From an uncultured Christensenellaceae bacterium (GTDB taxonomy: Bacteria > Bacillota > Clostridia > Christensenellales > Pumilibacteraceae), in NCBI GenBank assembly GCA_910588315.1, contig CAJUQF010000012.1, positions 12,442 to 36,092 of the forward strand: 23,651 nucleotides of DNA, written 5' to 3'. Numbering within the stretch: the first letter of the stretch is position 1; the number at the start of each line of letters is the position of its first letter. A program made the translations under genes and the position numbers. Below, one piece after another: positions 7,660 to 13,672 of the stretch. Below the pieces are notes generated by a model. It worked only from the letters and a program-made list of their open reading frames with translations, was not told where the DNA came from and made no database searches.

Positions 7660-7874
7660 TCGGTTATCCTCCCGTATACGTCGTCGGCATAGTAGCAACA
7701 GTTAAACCCGTTGAATATAGCCGTGCATTTAACGCCTTTGTACTCGGCTATGTAATACTTGCCGCGATTAGTATCTTGTCGTTCTTCGAGAATGGTTATC
7801 TCGTCCATTGTGTCGCTCTGCATTTTGCCAACGTTAAGCGACTGTACAAACGCCTGTGTTTTGAATGGTGTCAT
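7656..7874 (-). CDS. Small hypothetical protein, 72 aa
   Basis: This soluble protein begins MTPFKTQAFVQSLNVG and has a beta-rich C-terminal half (YYIAEYKGVKCTAIFNGFN, then YADDVYGRI). An AAAGGAG ribosome binding site precedes the start, and the stop overlaps the PcfK-like start (ATGA). Small proteins with this look often sit upstream of PcfK in gut mobile elements, but I cannot name a family. No function is assigned. Confidence 0.68.
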   Translation of the reverse strand: MTPFKTQAFVQSLNVGKMQSDTMDEITILEERQDTNRGKYYIAEYKGVKCTAIFNGFNCCYYADDVYGRITE

Positions 7875-7888
7875 TTTGAATTTCTCCT

Positions 7889-8599
7889 TTAATCGTTTTC
7901 GCAGAATACCGCAGTCGAGTGATTGAGTGCGAGATAGTAGTGACCGTTACCGCAATTCCGGTATTCCTCGCTGTACCACGCTTTTGCAAGTTCGGGGTTG
8001 TAGTTAAAACTGATGTCGTATTTCAAATGTAACCTCGGCACGACATACTTCCGTTTCTCGGCGATAGCTTTCCGTATATTCTCTTTCTCACTCGCGTTCC
8101 AAAACCCGAAATACATGGTTTTCAGTTCGCAACGGGATAACTCCCATATATACTCGGTGTTTATGTACTCGTTTCCGTCGTCGCGCTTACCGAGCATAAA
8201 CGGGTAATGAGCTTTACAGTATTCGATCGCTTTGTCTTTGTCGTTCCAATATAAATCATATATCTTGTTCTTCTCATCGAGCGAAACGTATTTGTAAAGG
8301 TTATCCCAAACTTCGGCAAGCTCACTCCAAAGCCCGCTTTCGCGGCAGAGCTTAACTGCGCGTTTGAGCCGACGCTTCCACGCTTTTTCTTCGTCGCCGT
8401 TGGGTTTCGGTTCGTACCGCGCAAGAAACTCATCTTCGGTAAATCTCCACCCGTAACGCCTTTTGTTCCGAGCATAGACGAATATACTTGTCTTGTTATC
8501 GTTTTCGAAAGCGCAACGGACGGTATTGCCGCTCTGAGTGTTTACCGCTTTGAAATATTTGCTTTGTTCTTTTTTGAGTTGTTCGAGTATGTCGTTCAT
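7889..8599 (-). CDS. Hypothetical protein, 236 aa
   Basis: The protein is rich in Trp, Tyr and Lys, with helical stretches (EEKAWKRRLKRAVKLCRESGLW) and no membrane segment. It contains KRDDGNEYINTEY, similar to KRDDGNFYSTI near the end of the 145-aa protein two genes upstream, so the two may share a short module. The start overlaps the upstream stop (ATGA), with GGAG 8-12 nt ahead. No family recognised. Confidence 0.68.
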   Translation of the reverse strand: MNDILEQLKKEQSKYFKAVNTQSGNTVRCAFENDNKTSIFVYARNKRRYGWRFTEDEFLARYEPKPNGDEEKAWKRRLKRAVKLCRESGLWSELAEVWDNLYKYVSLDEKNKIYDLYWNDKDKAIEYCKAHYPFMLGKRDDGNEYINTEYIWELSRCELKTMYFGFWNASEKENIRKAIAEKRKYVVPRLHLKYDISFNYNPELAKAWYSEEYRNCGNGHYYLALNHSTAVFCEND

Positions 8600-8883
8600 A
8601 GCCCTATCTCCGTATAGAATTTTTCGAGCAGTTTATGCGTGCTCATCTTTCGAGCTTTTTTGTAGTGCTCGGCTATATAGTCGCAAAGCTCGCCGAGTGG
8701 GGTACGGTTAATGTCCGACAGGTAGCACTCGTGAACTTTCGCTGTGTATTCGAGTAGACCGTTTATGCCGAATTTCTTGTCTATATCGTTATAAATTCCC
8801 GTATGAAAAATATACGCCTCCGAGCCGTACTCGAAAGCGTATACATTCCCGTTATACGTTACCTGTATTTTGATGTTGTCCAT
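8596..8883 (-). CDS. Hypothetical protein, 95 aa
   Basis: The start used is the ATG at 8883 in a TAATG junction with the previous gene, behind AAAGGAG at about 11 nt. An in-frame GTG at 8895 lies inside the ribosome binding site and is rejected. The protein (MDNIKIQVTYNGNVYAFEYG) has an N-terminal beta strand pair followed by helices ending HKLLEKFYTEIGL. Soluble, family unknown. Confidence 0.65.
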   Translation of the reverse strand: MDNIKIQVTYNGNVYAFEYGSEAYIFHTGIYNDIDKKFGINGLLEYTAKVHECYLSDINRTPLGELCDYIAEHYKKARKMSTHKLLEKFYTEIGL

Positions 8884-9320
8884 TACTTTACACACTCCTT
8901 TGAAAGTATTATTGTAGAGTAGAAGTTCCCGTCGTCGCGCTTACTGACCGACCAATACATAAATTCTTTGCCAAGTTTGTAATCGAGTTCGTAGTTTTTG
9001 TCGTCGAATGTATTTTCATCGAACGCATTTGCAACCCAACTGTAATTCGGATTCTTTTCGTTCTTGATTATCTCATTGAAACGCTTTACCGCGTCGTCGT
9101 AGTTTTCGAACAGCTCAACTTCGCTGCCTTCATCGTCGTCGGTGGACCATACGAATTTAACCATAAAGGCGTTCTCATTCTTGTTTTCCAATTCGCTTAT
9201 GTAATTAAGCGAGCCTTCTATGGCGCTGAGCAAATCGCAAGTGACGGTTATATTATCTCCGTCGTTCAAGCTGTTGAGATAGGCTTTCAAATCGTCTACA
9301 TATTTTCTGTTGCTATCCAT
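8883..9320 (-). CDS. Hypothetical acidic protein, 145 aa
   Basis: The ATG at 9320 (MDSNRKYVDDLKAYLNS) is preceded by AAGGAGG and forms a TAATG junction with the upstream gene. The frame extends to 9383 without a better start. The protein is strongly acidic (STDDDEGSEVELFENYDDA) and contains the KRDDGNFYS motif shared with the 236-aa gene downstream. High net negative charge is common in DNA-mimic and anti-restriction proteins of mobile elements, but charge alone is weak evidence. Function unknown. Confidence 0.66.
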   Translation of the reverse strand: MDSNRKYVDDLKAYLNSLNDGDNITVTCDLLSAIEGSLNYISELENKNENAFMVKFVWSTDDDEGSEVELFENYDDAVKRFNEIIKNEKNPNYSWVANAFDENTFDDKNYELDYKLGKEFMYWSVSKRDDGNFYSTIILSKECVK

Positions 9321-9727
9321 TACGCATACCTCCTTATACCGCCGCCGAACGACTTGACTGCAACACTTCCGAACTCGCTGCAATTATCGTCGCTCTTGTT
9401 CCACACATACGCGAAAACATAGTGATCGGATTTACCGTTGCTATACACAAGCTCGTCCCATTCGTCGGGGTTCTTGGGAACTATAAGGAAGCTGTACATC
9501 TCGCCGAAGTCGGCATAATCGTGCGTAATGGCGTACACCTTTAATCCGTATTCTTTTTCGAGTGTCTGCATTTTCTTATACAGTTCGGATTCTTGGTCTA
9601 CCCAAAATCCGGCGAATTGTTCAAAGAAGCACACCTTGTCCTCTTTGTCGAACCCGTCTATGTAGGGCTTGTAGATGTCGAGCTGTTTCATCAGCTCGAT
9701 CGCTTTGGTCTTTTGTGTTTTTGTCAT
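9320..9727 (-). CDS. Hypothetical protein, paralogue of the 11.5-11.9 kb gene
   Basis: This 135-aa soluble protein has a helical N-terminus and a beta-rich C-terminus. The C-terminal half matches the gene at 11535-11948: VYAITHD, then Y-S-F/Y-L...P, an N/D-G-K block, A-Y-V and a terminal GGIRR. The start follows AAAAGGAG, and the stop overlaps the next start (TAATG). The terminal GGIRR encodes the purine-rich AGGAGG ribosome binding site of the following gene in both copies. This coding/regulatory overlap may help conserve the C-terminus. Function unknown. Confidence 0.68.
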   Translation of the reverse strand: MTKTQKTKAIELMKQLDIYKPYIDGFDKEDKVCFFEQFAGFWVDQESELYKKMQTLEKEYGLKVYAITHDYADFGEMYSFLIVPKNPDEWDELVYSNGKSDHYVFAYVWNKSDDNCSEFGSVAVKSFGGGIRRYA

Positions 9728-9731
9728 GATT

Positions 9732-9878
9732 TTATCTCCTTTTAGATTTTTTAGTTTCTTGGTTGTAAAGCGTTATTGCTTTACGTTTTGTATAGCCGAA
9801 ATACTGTCTTTCGCCTATAACGCCGGTTATGGCATACGCGCCTTGAAAGGTAATGCGAATAGCTGTTATATATCTCAT
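9732..9878 (-). CDS. Small basic protein, 48 aa
   Basis: The reading frame runs from an ATG at 9878 (AAGGAG, 6 nt spacing) to TAA at 9732: MRYITAIRITFQGAYAITG, then RQYFGYTKRKA, ending in a KKSKRR tail. It fills an otherwise empty 160-nt gap in the operon, and its last codons contain the AAAAGGAG ribosome binding site of the next gene. Very basic and soluble. Short, but its placement, ribosome binding site and spacing support it. Confidence 0.6.
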   Translation of the reverse strand: MRYITAIRITFQGAYAITGVIGERQYFGYTKRKAITLYNQETKKSKRR

Positions 9879-9888
9879 AGTCAGCTCC

Positions 9889-10302
9889 TTATATGTAGTC
9901 TTGCAATGACTTGAAGTTCAGCCCGATGTTCCGTAACGTTTCCTCGAACCCGAACCATGCGAGTAAGTTTTGGTTGTACTGTTCTATTGCAAGCGGATCT
10001 TCGTCGTCCCAATTCTTGCCGAATAGGTCTTTCATAGAGTAGATACCCGTACCGTCCATAGCGTCTTTCAGTAGCTCGTTTATCTCGTCACGGTATTTCC
10101 TGTAAAACTTTACTGTGTCCGAGTACCATATAAGTTCACTGACAACGCCGGACTGACAGCCGTTATACAGAACGTCTTTGAATATATTGGTTTTGTCCGA
10201 GTAGTCAGACCAACGCTCGACTACCCAAGAACAAACATGACGGAATAGCTTGTTGTCGCTATCCCGTCGTAAGTTCTTTACGTTATTTACCGTCAGCTTC
10301 AT
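9889..10302 (-). CDS. Conserved-looking hypothetical protein, 137 aa
   Basis: This helical soluble protein begins MKLTVNNVKNLRRDSDNK and contains FRHVCSWVVERWSDYSDK, CQSGVVSELIWYSDT and ending motifs LLAWFGFEETLRNIGLNF. The sequence reminds me of a DUF family seen in gut Bacillota mobile elements (possibly DUF7222), but I cannot confirm that. It overlaps the previous gene by 20 nt, with GAGAGG as ribosome binding site. Function unknown. Confidence 0.7.
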   Translation of the reverse strand: MKLTVNNVKNLRRDSDNKLFRHVCSWVVERWSDYSDKTNIFKDVLYNGCQSGVVSELIWYSDTVKFYRKYRDEINELLKDAMDGTGIYSMKDLFGKNWDDEDPLAIEQYNQNLLAWFGFEETLRNIGLNFKSLQDYI

Positions 10303-11251
10303 TTGCAGCCTCTCTTATTACTTCGAACGCCTCGTCAATATAGCCGCGTATGTTCTTTTCTGCGTTTTCGGCACATTCCTTGCTGTCGTAATACTTTTCG
10401 GCTATATGCTGACGGTATTTGTTGAAGTGAGACAACCCCCAAGTAAATTTGTCTAACGCTCGCTCTAATAATCGAGATTGACTGCTGTTGGTAATGTTAA
10501 TAACAGCTTTGGCTATATCTGTTTTGAGTTTGTCGAATAATCCGTCGAGAACTTTTACAACTCCCGAATAGTCCGTAGCGAGAAACTCTGCTTTACGCTT
10601 TTTGTTCTTGTATGCACACACACGACGGTTTAATTCCGAACGAAACTCGCAGGTGAGATAACCGCTCTTGTCTATGACTTCGCTCAAGGTTTGAAGGTAT
10701 TTGTATTGAACGACCCATTCAAACGGTTGCTCGTTCTTATGCAGTCCTTTAATATGTACACGCCTGTAATATGAATTGCCTTTTCCGTCGTTGTACATTT
10801 CATACGAACCCGGAATGTATTTGTATCTTGCCGTGGTGTCGTTTCTGTTAAGAATCGGCTCGCAAAGATATTCTTTCTTTTGAGCTACAATGAAGTAGTA
10901 TGCTATCCGTTTTTTGCGATCCTCCTCGAAATCCGCTTTATTATAGAATCTGTCTATGTCGTAGCTGTATCCGCGCGGTGCGTCCACGTCGAATTTACCG
11001 TCGAGATTTACCGCGTGCTGTTTGTCTATTTTGTCGCCGTAATCATAGGGACGGATTAGCAACACTATCTCGTAATCGTCGGGAGAAAAGTCGGCTATCT
11101 CGTTCGACAGGCAAGACTTTATGCTGTTTGCTGTGAACTTACCGTCTTGCTTTATTATTACGAACGGTTTTTGAAAGTCGAAGAAAAAGCAGTTGTGCAG
11201 ATACGCAAGAGCTTTATTGTTGTCCTGTTTGAGTGTTTTGATGTTTTCCAT
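10283..11251 (-). CDS. Hypothetical protein, 322 aa
   Basis: The ATG at 11251 (MENIKTLKQDNNKALAYLHN) follows AGGAGT by about 7 nt and sits just after the stop of the Cys-rich gene. The frame open to 11479 is a by-product of the small genes there. The protein has an N-terminal alpha/beta part (YEIVLLIRPYDYGDK) and a helical C-terminus rich in charged residues. I see no catalytic motif and no membrane segment. It is the third-largest product of the operon. Function unknown. Confidence 0.7.
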   Translation of the reverse strand: MENIKTLKQDNNKALAYLHNCFFFDFQKPFVIIKQDGKFTANSIKSCLSNEIADFSPDDYEIVLLIRPYDYGDKIDKQHAVNLDGKFDVDAPRGYSYDIDRFYNKADFEEDRKKRIAYYFIVAQKKEYLCEPILNRNDTTARYKYIPGSYEMYNDGKGNSYYRRVHIKGLHKNEQPFEWVVQYKYLQTLSEVIDKSGYLTCEFRSELNRRVCAYKNKKRKAEFLATDYSGVVKVLDGLFDKLKTDIAKAVINITNSSQSRLLERALDKFTWGLSHFNKYRQHIAEKYYDSKECAENAEKNIRGYIDEAFEVIREAANEADGK

Positions 11252-11252
11252 A

Positions 11253-11405
11253 TTATTTACTCCTATTAGTATTTTTGGGATTGTTTTCGCAAGTCGTAAT
11301 GTCGCACCGACCGCAGTTGCCGTCACAAACGCTCGCTCTGTCGCAGCAGTCGAGATATTTACACTCGCTACAAGTTTTCTTACTGTGTTTTTCGCAATTT
11401 TGCAT
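11253..11405 (-). CDS. Small Cys-rich protein, 50 aa
   Basis: The frame MQNCEKHSKKTCSECKYLDC continues to CDGNCGRCDITTCE and ends at 11253. It has ten cysteines in 50 residues in CxxC-like spacing, which suggests a zinc-binding knuckle. The start at 11405 forms a TAAAATG junction with the preceding 46-aa gene, and GAGGCGGTG may serve as ribosome binding site. The longer frame upstream is the shadow of that gene. Probably a small metal-binding regulator, by inference. Confidence 0.62.
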   Translation of the reverse strand: MQNCEKHSKKTCSECKYLDCCDRASVCDGNCGRCDITTCENNPKNTNRSK

Positions 11406-11406
11406 T

Positions 11407-11547
11407 TTACACCGCCTCGTCCGTTTCGTTGGGGTTGGTAAAGTCTGTATCCGGCACATCGCCGTAAACCAGATACCACGCGCTATCGTAGTCATAGCCT
11501 TCGGATACCATTTCGTCTATAACTTCGAGTTTTGTCATTGTCGGCAT
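11407..11547 (-). CDS. Small acidic protein, 46 aa
   Basis: The frame MPTMTKLEVIDEMVSEG, then YDYDSAWYLVYGDVPD, ends at TAA 11407. The ATG at 11547 is 9 nt after GGAGG. A second ATG at 11538 forms an ATGA overlap with the upstream stop and is an alternative start giving 43 aa. It is strongly acidic and soluble. It exactly fills the space between the 137-aa and Cys-rich genes. Confidence 0.6.
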   Translation of the reverse strand: MPTMTKLEVIDEMVSEGYDYDSAWYLVYGDVPDTDFTNPNETDEAV

Positions 11548-11948
11548 CTTCGAATACCTCCGTTTCGTTGTTCGATCATTACACTGTCGAATTTACCGTC
11601 CAAGCTGTATTTACGGTCAATCACATACGCATTGACTATATTGTTCTTTCCGTCGGTAGCTATAAGGTCGTTATAGCTATCTCTGTTATGTGGAATATAT
11701 AAATAGCTGTAAACATCTTTACTGTTTATAATGTCGTGAGTTATTGCATAAACAAATATCTTGTATTTGCTTTCAAGAAACATTTTCGTCGCTTCTTGCT
11801 TGGGGTAATTCGTAACTCCAAACGTGCCGAAATCTTCAAATACGCATACCGAGTTATTTTTAAGCAGTTTGTTTATGTAACGCTCTTTAACGCCGAGCTT
11901 TAACATAACTTCTGCGGCTAATTCTTTTTGTCTTATTGTTCTTTCCAT
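11535..11948 (-). CDS. Hypothetical protein, paralogue of the 9.3-9.7 kb gene
   Basis: This 137-aa protein shares with the 9320-9727 gene the blocks VYAITHD, Y-S-Y-L-Y-I-P, DGKNN, AYV and the end GGIRRC. Its helical N-terminus differs more. A GAGG ribosome binding site precedes ATG 11948, and the gene overlaps the next small gene. The pair points to an old duplication inside the operon. Function unknown. Confidence 0.68.
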   Translation of the reverse strand: MERTIRQKELAAEVMLKLGVKERYINKLLKNNSVCVFEDFGTFGVTNYPKQEATKMFLESKYKIFVYAITHDIINSKDVYSYLYIPHNRDSYNDLIATDGKNNIVNAYVIDRKYSLDGKFDSVMIEQRNGGIRRCRQ

Positions 11949-11952
11949 AGCC

Positions 11953-12225
11953 TTAATCCTCGATTTTATAGAAGTCGTCGATATATACTTTCTTTTCGTA
12001 GAACCGACCGAACTCGAAGTAATATCTTCCGTCTTTGTCTTTCATAAGCTCGTATGTATCTTGTGTTATCTTTCCGTTGTCGGTGATCGCTACCGTAACG
12101 GTTTCGAACCAGAAGTCGATATCTACGATATTAAAAGTAATATCGTAATCTATATCGCTCATTTCGAACTCCGAGAACAACAACGATTCTCTTAAATTAT
12201 TTTCACTTTGCACTTGGTTTTTCAT
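11953..12225 (-). CDS. Hypothetical acidic protein, first gene of the operon
   Basis: The ATG at 12225 (MKNQVQSENNLRESLLF) is 10 nt after GGAGG. The open frame up to 12309 runs through the inverted-repeat leader and is not used. The 90-aa protein is acidic and beta-rich (DIDYDITFNIVDIDFWFETVTVAI). It is the promoter-proximal gene of the 16-gene run. No family recognised. Confidence 0.66.
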   Translation of the reverse strand: MKNQVQSENNLRESLLFSEFEMSDIDYDITFNIVDIDFWFETVTVAITDNGKITQDTYELMKDKDGRYYFEFGRFYEKKVYIDDFYKIED

Positions 12226-12237
12226 TTTTTGGATTCC

Positions 12238-12492
12238 TCCGTTTTTTATTTTTGCCGTTACCGGCAGGGGCGAACAAGCACTGTCCGATAGTTGCGAGAG
12301 GAAATCCAAGTAAAGCTGCGGCTGTCAATGATCTATATGGTTTCACTGCGAAACAAATTGTTGCTTGATTGTTATGCTAATATTTATGGTTTCAGTAACA
12401 ATTTGCTTTCGTGGATTACTGTTGTTATAACTCATTGACAACCGCAAGGACTGTGCTAAACCGACACTGCGGTAACGGCAATAAAAAACGGA
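12238..12492. repeat. Long imperfect inverted repeat (~255 nt) ahead of operon
   Basis: Paired blocks lie in nested order: 12238-12250 with 12480-12492 (13/13), 12254-12263 with 12470-12479 (10/10), 12278-12286 with 12448-12456 (8/9), 12317-12337 with 12426-12446 (18/21), and 12349-12365 with 12394-12411 (16 matches, one gap). The left arm has about 30 extra nt (12287-12316). The repeat ends at the ribosome binding site of the first operon gene. It could be a structured leader RNA, a MITE-like fold-back element or a transfer origin. Any minus-strand transcript starting beyond 12492 would contain the full hairpin. The pairing is seen directly; the role is not. Confidence 0.6.
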
Positions 12493-12622
12493 ACGGCACA
12501 AGCCATATGCTTTTGACAAGCTCATTTTTTGCATAATAAAATAAGTGCTATATTAGCCCTCAAACAAAACAATACCCAAAACGCCCATTCTACCGACCGA
12601 GATGATAAAGTCCTATAAACGC

Positions 12623-12653
12623 AAAAAGACAGCCCTTAATGGACTGTCTTTTT
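12623..12653. terminator. Bidirectional rho-independent terminator
   Basis: The stem AAAAAGACAG (12623-12632) pairs with CTGTCTTTTT (12644-12653) around an 11-nt loop. A T-run follows on the plus strand and a shorter one on the minus strand. On the minus strand it directly follows the stop codon of the NUMOD1 remnant, so it was probably that gene's terminator. Confidence 0.75.
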
Positions 12654-12845
12654 TTATTTGCGTTTCCACATATATCCGCCGGCGTGCTTATTGATTCCTT
12701 TCAAAACTGCTCTAATACACCAATCGCTTATGCCGACCGTTTTAGACGCCATTCCGATTGACGGATATTCCGCAATAATTTCACCGTTATCGTTAAGCTG
12801 CAATACTGCACTTGCAGCTTTATATGCGTCACCGTATTCTTGGCT
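12654..12845 (-). pseudogene. Remnant of a NUMOD1-containing homing endonuclease
   Basis: A minus-strand frame of 63 codons ends at TAA 12654 and encodes AVLQLNDNGEIIAEYPSIGM, then ASKTVGISDWCIRAVLKG and AGGYMWKRK. This is the NUMOD1-type helix-turn-helix plus the AGGYxW ending found at the C-terminus of HNH/GIY-YIG homing endonucleases. The frame stays open without a start codon into the tRNA-Ser terminator region, and no nuclease domain is present, so the 5' part has been lost. It lies at the end of the element-like region next to tRNA-Ser, where decayed element ends are expected. Domain identity is good; parent gene type is inferred. Confidence 0.6.
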
Positions 12846-12903
12846 TTTTGAACTAACTATAATACAGGCAAAACCGCAAACAAGAAAATACTTAACGCCT
12901 TGA

Positions 12904-12949
12904 AAAAGAAAAACGTCCGCATTAGACCTCGTGGGTTCTAACGTGGACG
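12904..12949 (-). terminator. Terminator of tRNA-Ser
   Basis: On the minus strand CGTCCACGTTAGA pairs with TCTAATGCGGACG (one mismatch, one G-T) around a ~10-nt loop and is followed by TTTTTCTTTTT. It begins only 5 nt past the tRNA CCA. Any element junction must therefore lie at or beyond this hairpin, or the hairpin must be carried by the element. Confidence 0.8.
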
Positions 12950-12953
12950 CATC

Positions 12954-13044
12954 TGGCGGAGAAGGCGGGATTTGAACCCGCGCTCCGTATCACCGAACTA
13001 CTCCCTTAGCAGGGGAGCCCCTTGAGCCACTTGGGTACTTCTCC
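12954..13044 (-). tRNA. tRNA-Ser (anticodon GCU)
   Basis: This is a 91-nt type II tRNA with a 7-bp acceptor stem (GGAGAAG/CTTCTCC), discriminator G and an encoded CCA. The anticodon arm CTCCC-CTGCTAA-GGGAG gives anticodon GCU, which reads AGC/AGU. A long variable arm and a GGTTCAAATCC T-arm are present. The element-like DNA starts shortly after its 3' end. Confidence 0.95.
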
Positions 13045-13056
13045 ATTCGTTTATTC

Positions 13057-13085
13057 ATTATAATAGAATCATGGTATTTTGTCAA
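13057..13085 (-). promoter_or_regulatory. Consensus promoter of tRNA-Ser
   Basis: On the minus strand TTGACA (13085-13080), a 17-nt spacer and TATAAT (13062-13057) form a perfect sigma-A promoter 13 nt ahead of the tRNA 5' end. Confidence 0.9.
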
Positions 13086-13219
13086 GCGTTTTCCTTATAT
13101 TTGATCGGGCGTCTGGATTTTGCGATTGATTTGTAACATCATCTGTGCTTTTTGCATACACCGATAATGTAACGCACCGAGTCTCACACATCGCTTACAT
13201 AATACTCGGGAGGTGTTAT

Positions 13220-13492
13220 ATGTTTTTCTTTTCCAATTCATGCTGCTGCCGTCATAACGAATGCACTCGCTGTCACGTCGAAACGCAGGATCGCTGCGAA
13301 TGCAACAAACCCCGCGAATGCTGCCGTTGCGAATGCAGACCCGTTCGCAACAACTGCTGCTGCGACCATGACCGCGGCAGAAACAACTGCTGCTGCGATC
13401 GCAAACCGGTAAAAAACAACTGCTGCTGTTGCCATCAACGTCCCGGCGGTATAATGCCGCTCGATGGAGACTACGACACAAACGGCTATTGA
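13220..13492 (+). CDS. Cys-rich 11-residue repeat protein
   Basis: This 90-aa protein contains 21 cysteines. The ATG at 13220 follows GGGAGGT; longer frames upstream lack a ribosome binding site. The N-terminus is MFFFSNSCCCRHNECTRCH. Three tandem 11-residue repeats follow (RNNCCCDHDRG, RNNCCCDRKPV, KNNCCCCHQRP), encoded by a 33-nt DNA repeat beginning at 13349, 13382 and 13415. The tail is Gly/Asp-rich. There is no signal peptide. Candidates are a metal-binding or spore-coat-like disulfide cross-linked protein; neither is proven. It stands alone between tRNA-Ser and aspS, with its own terminator. The antisense Ala/Val-rich frame is a shadow. Confidence 0.7.
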   Translation: MFFFSNSCCCRHNECTRCHVETQDRCECNKPRECCRCECRPVRNNCCCDHDRGRNNCCCDRKPVKNNCCCCHQRPGGIMPLDGDYDTNGY

Positions 13493-13536
13493 TTTTTCGT
13501 ATTTGCCGTAATGTTTATCTCCTAATCCCCTTTTCC

Positions 13537-13566
13537 AAGCCGACGCCTTACGGCGCCGGCTTTTTC
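13537..13566 (+). terminator. Terminator after Cys-rich gene
   Basis: AAGCCGACGCC (13537-13547) pairs with GGCGCCGGCTT (13552-13562) with one mismatch and a TTAC loop, followed by TTT. Confidence 0.8.
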
Positions 13567-13613
13567 GTGCGATCGTCGTACGGCAATTTATTTTTCACAT
13601 CGCACTCAATAAA

Positions 13614-13642
13614 TTGACATTTATACCGTACGGTGATAAAAT
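13614..13642 (+). promoter_or_regulatory. Promoter of aspS
   Basis: TTGACA (13614-13619), a 17-nt spacer and TAAAAT (13637-13642). The leader to ATG 13673 is about 24 nt and carries a GGAGAAA ribosome binding site. Confidence 0.8.
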
Positions 13643-13672
13643 GTACATGACAAAACTCACGGAGAAACTCTC

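Noticed and set aside
12343..12534. Minus-strand frame of 63 codons across the inverted repeat
   Set aside because: No ribosome binding site, and its sequence is determined by the fold-back DNA; treated as non-coding structure.
12513..12541. Plus-strand TTGACA with an AT-rich stretch downstream
   Set aside because: No -10 close to consensus at suitable spacing, and no plus-strand gene follows.
13186..13206. Possible sporulation sigma-factor promoter ahead of the Cys-rich gene
   Set aside because: The CATAATAC stretch only partly fits sigma-E/K consensus and no matching -35 is seen.
13238..13438. Ala/Val-rich minus-strand frame opposite the Cys-rich gene
   Set aside because: It is the antisense of TGC-rich repeats; the plus-strand frame has the good ribosome binding site.
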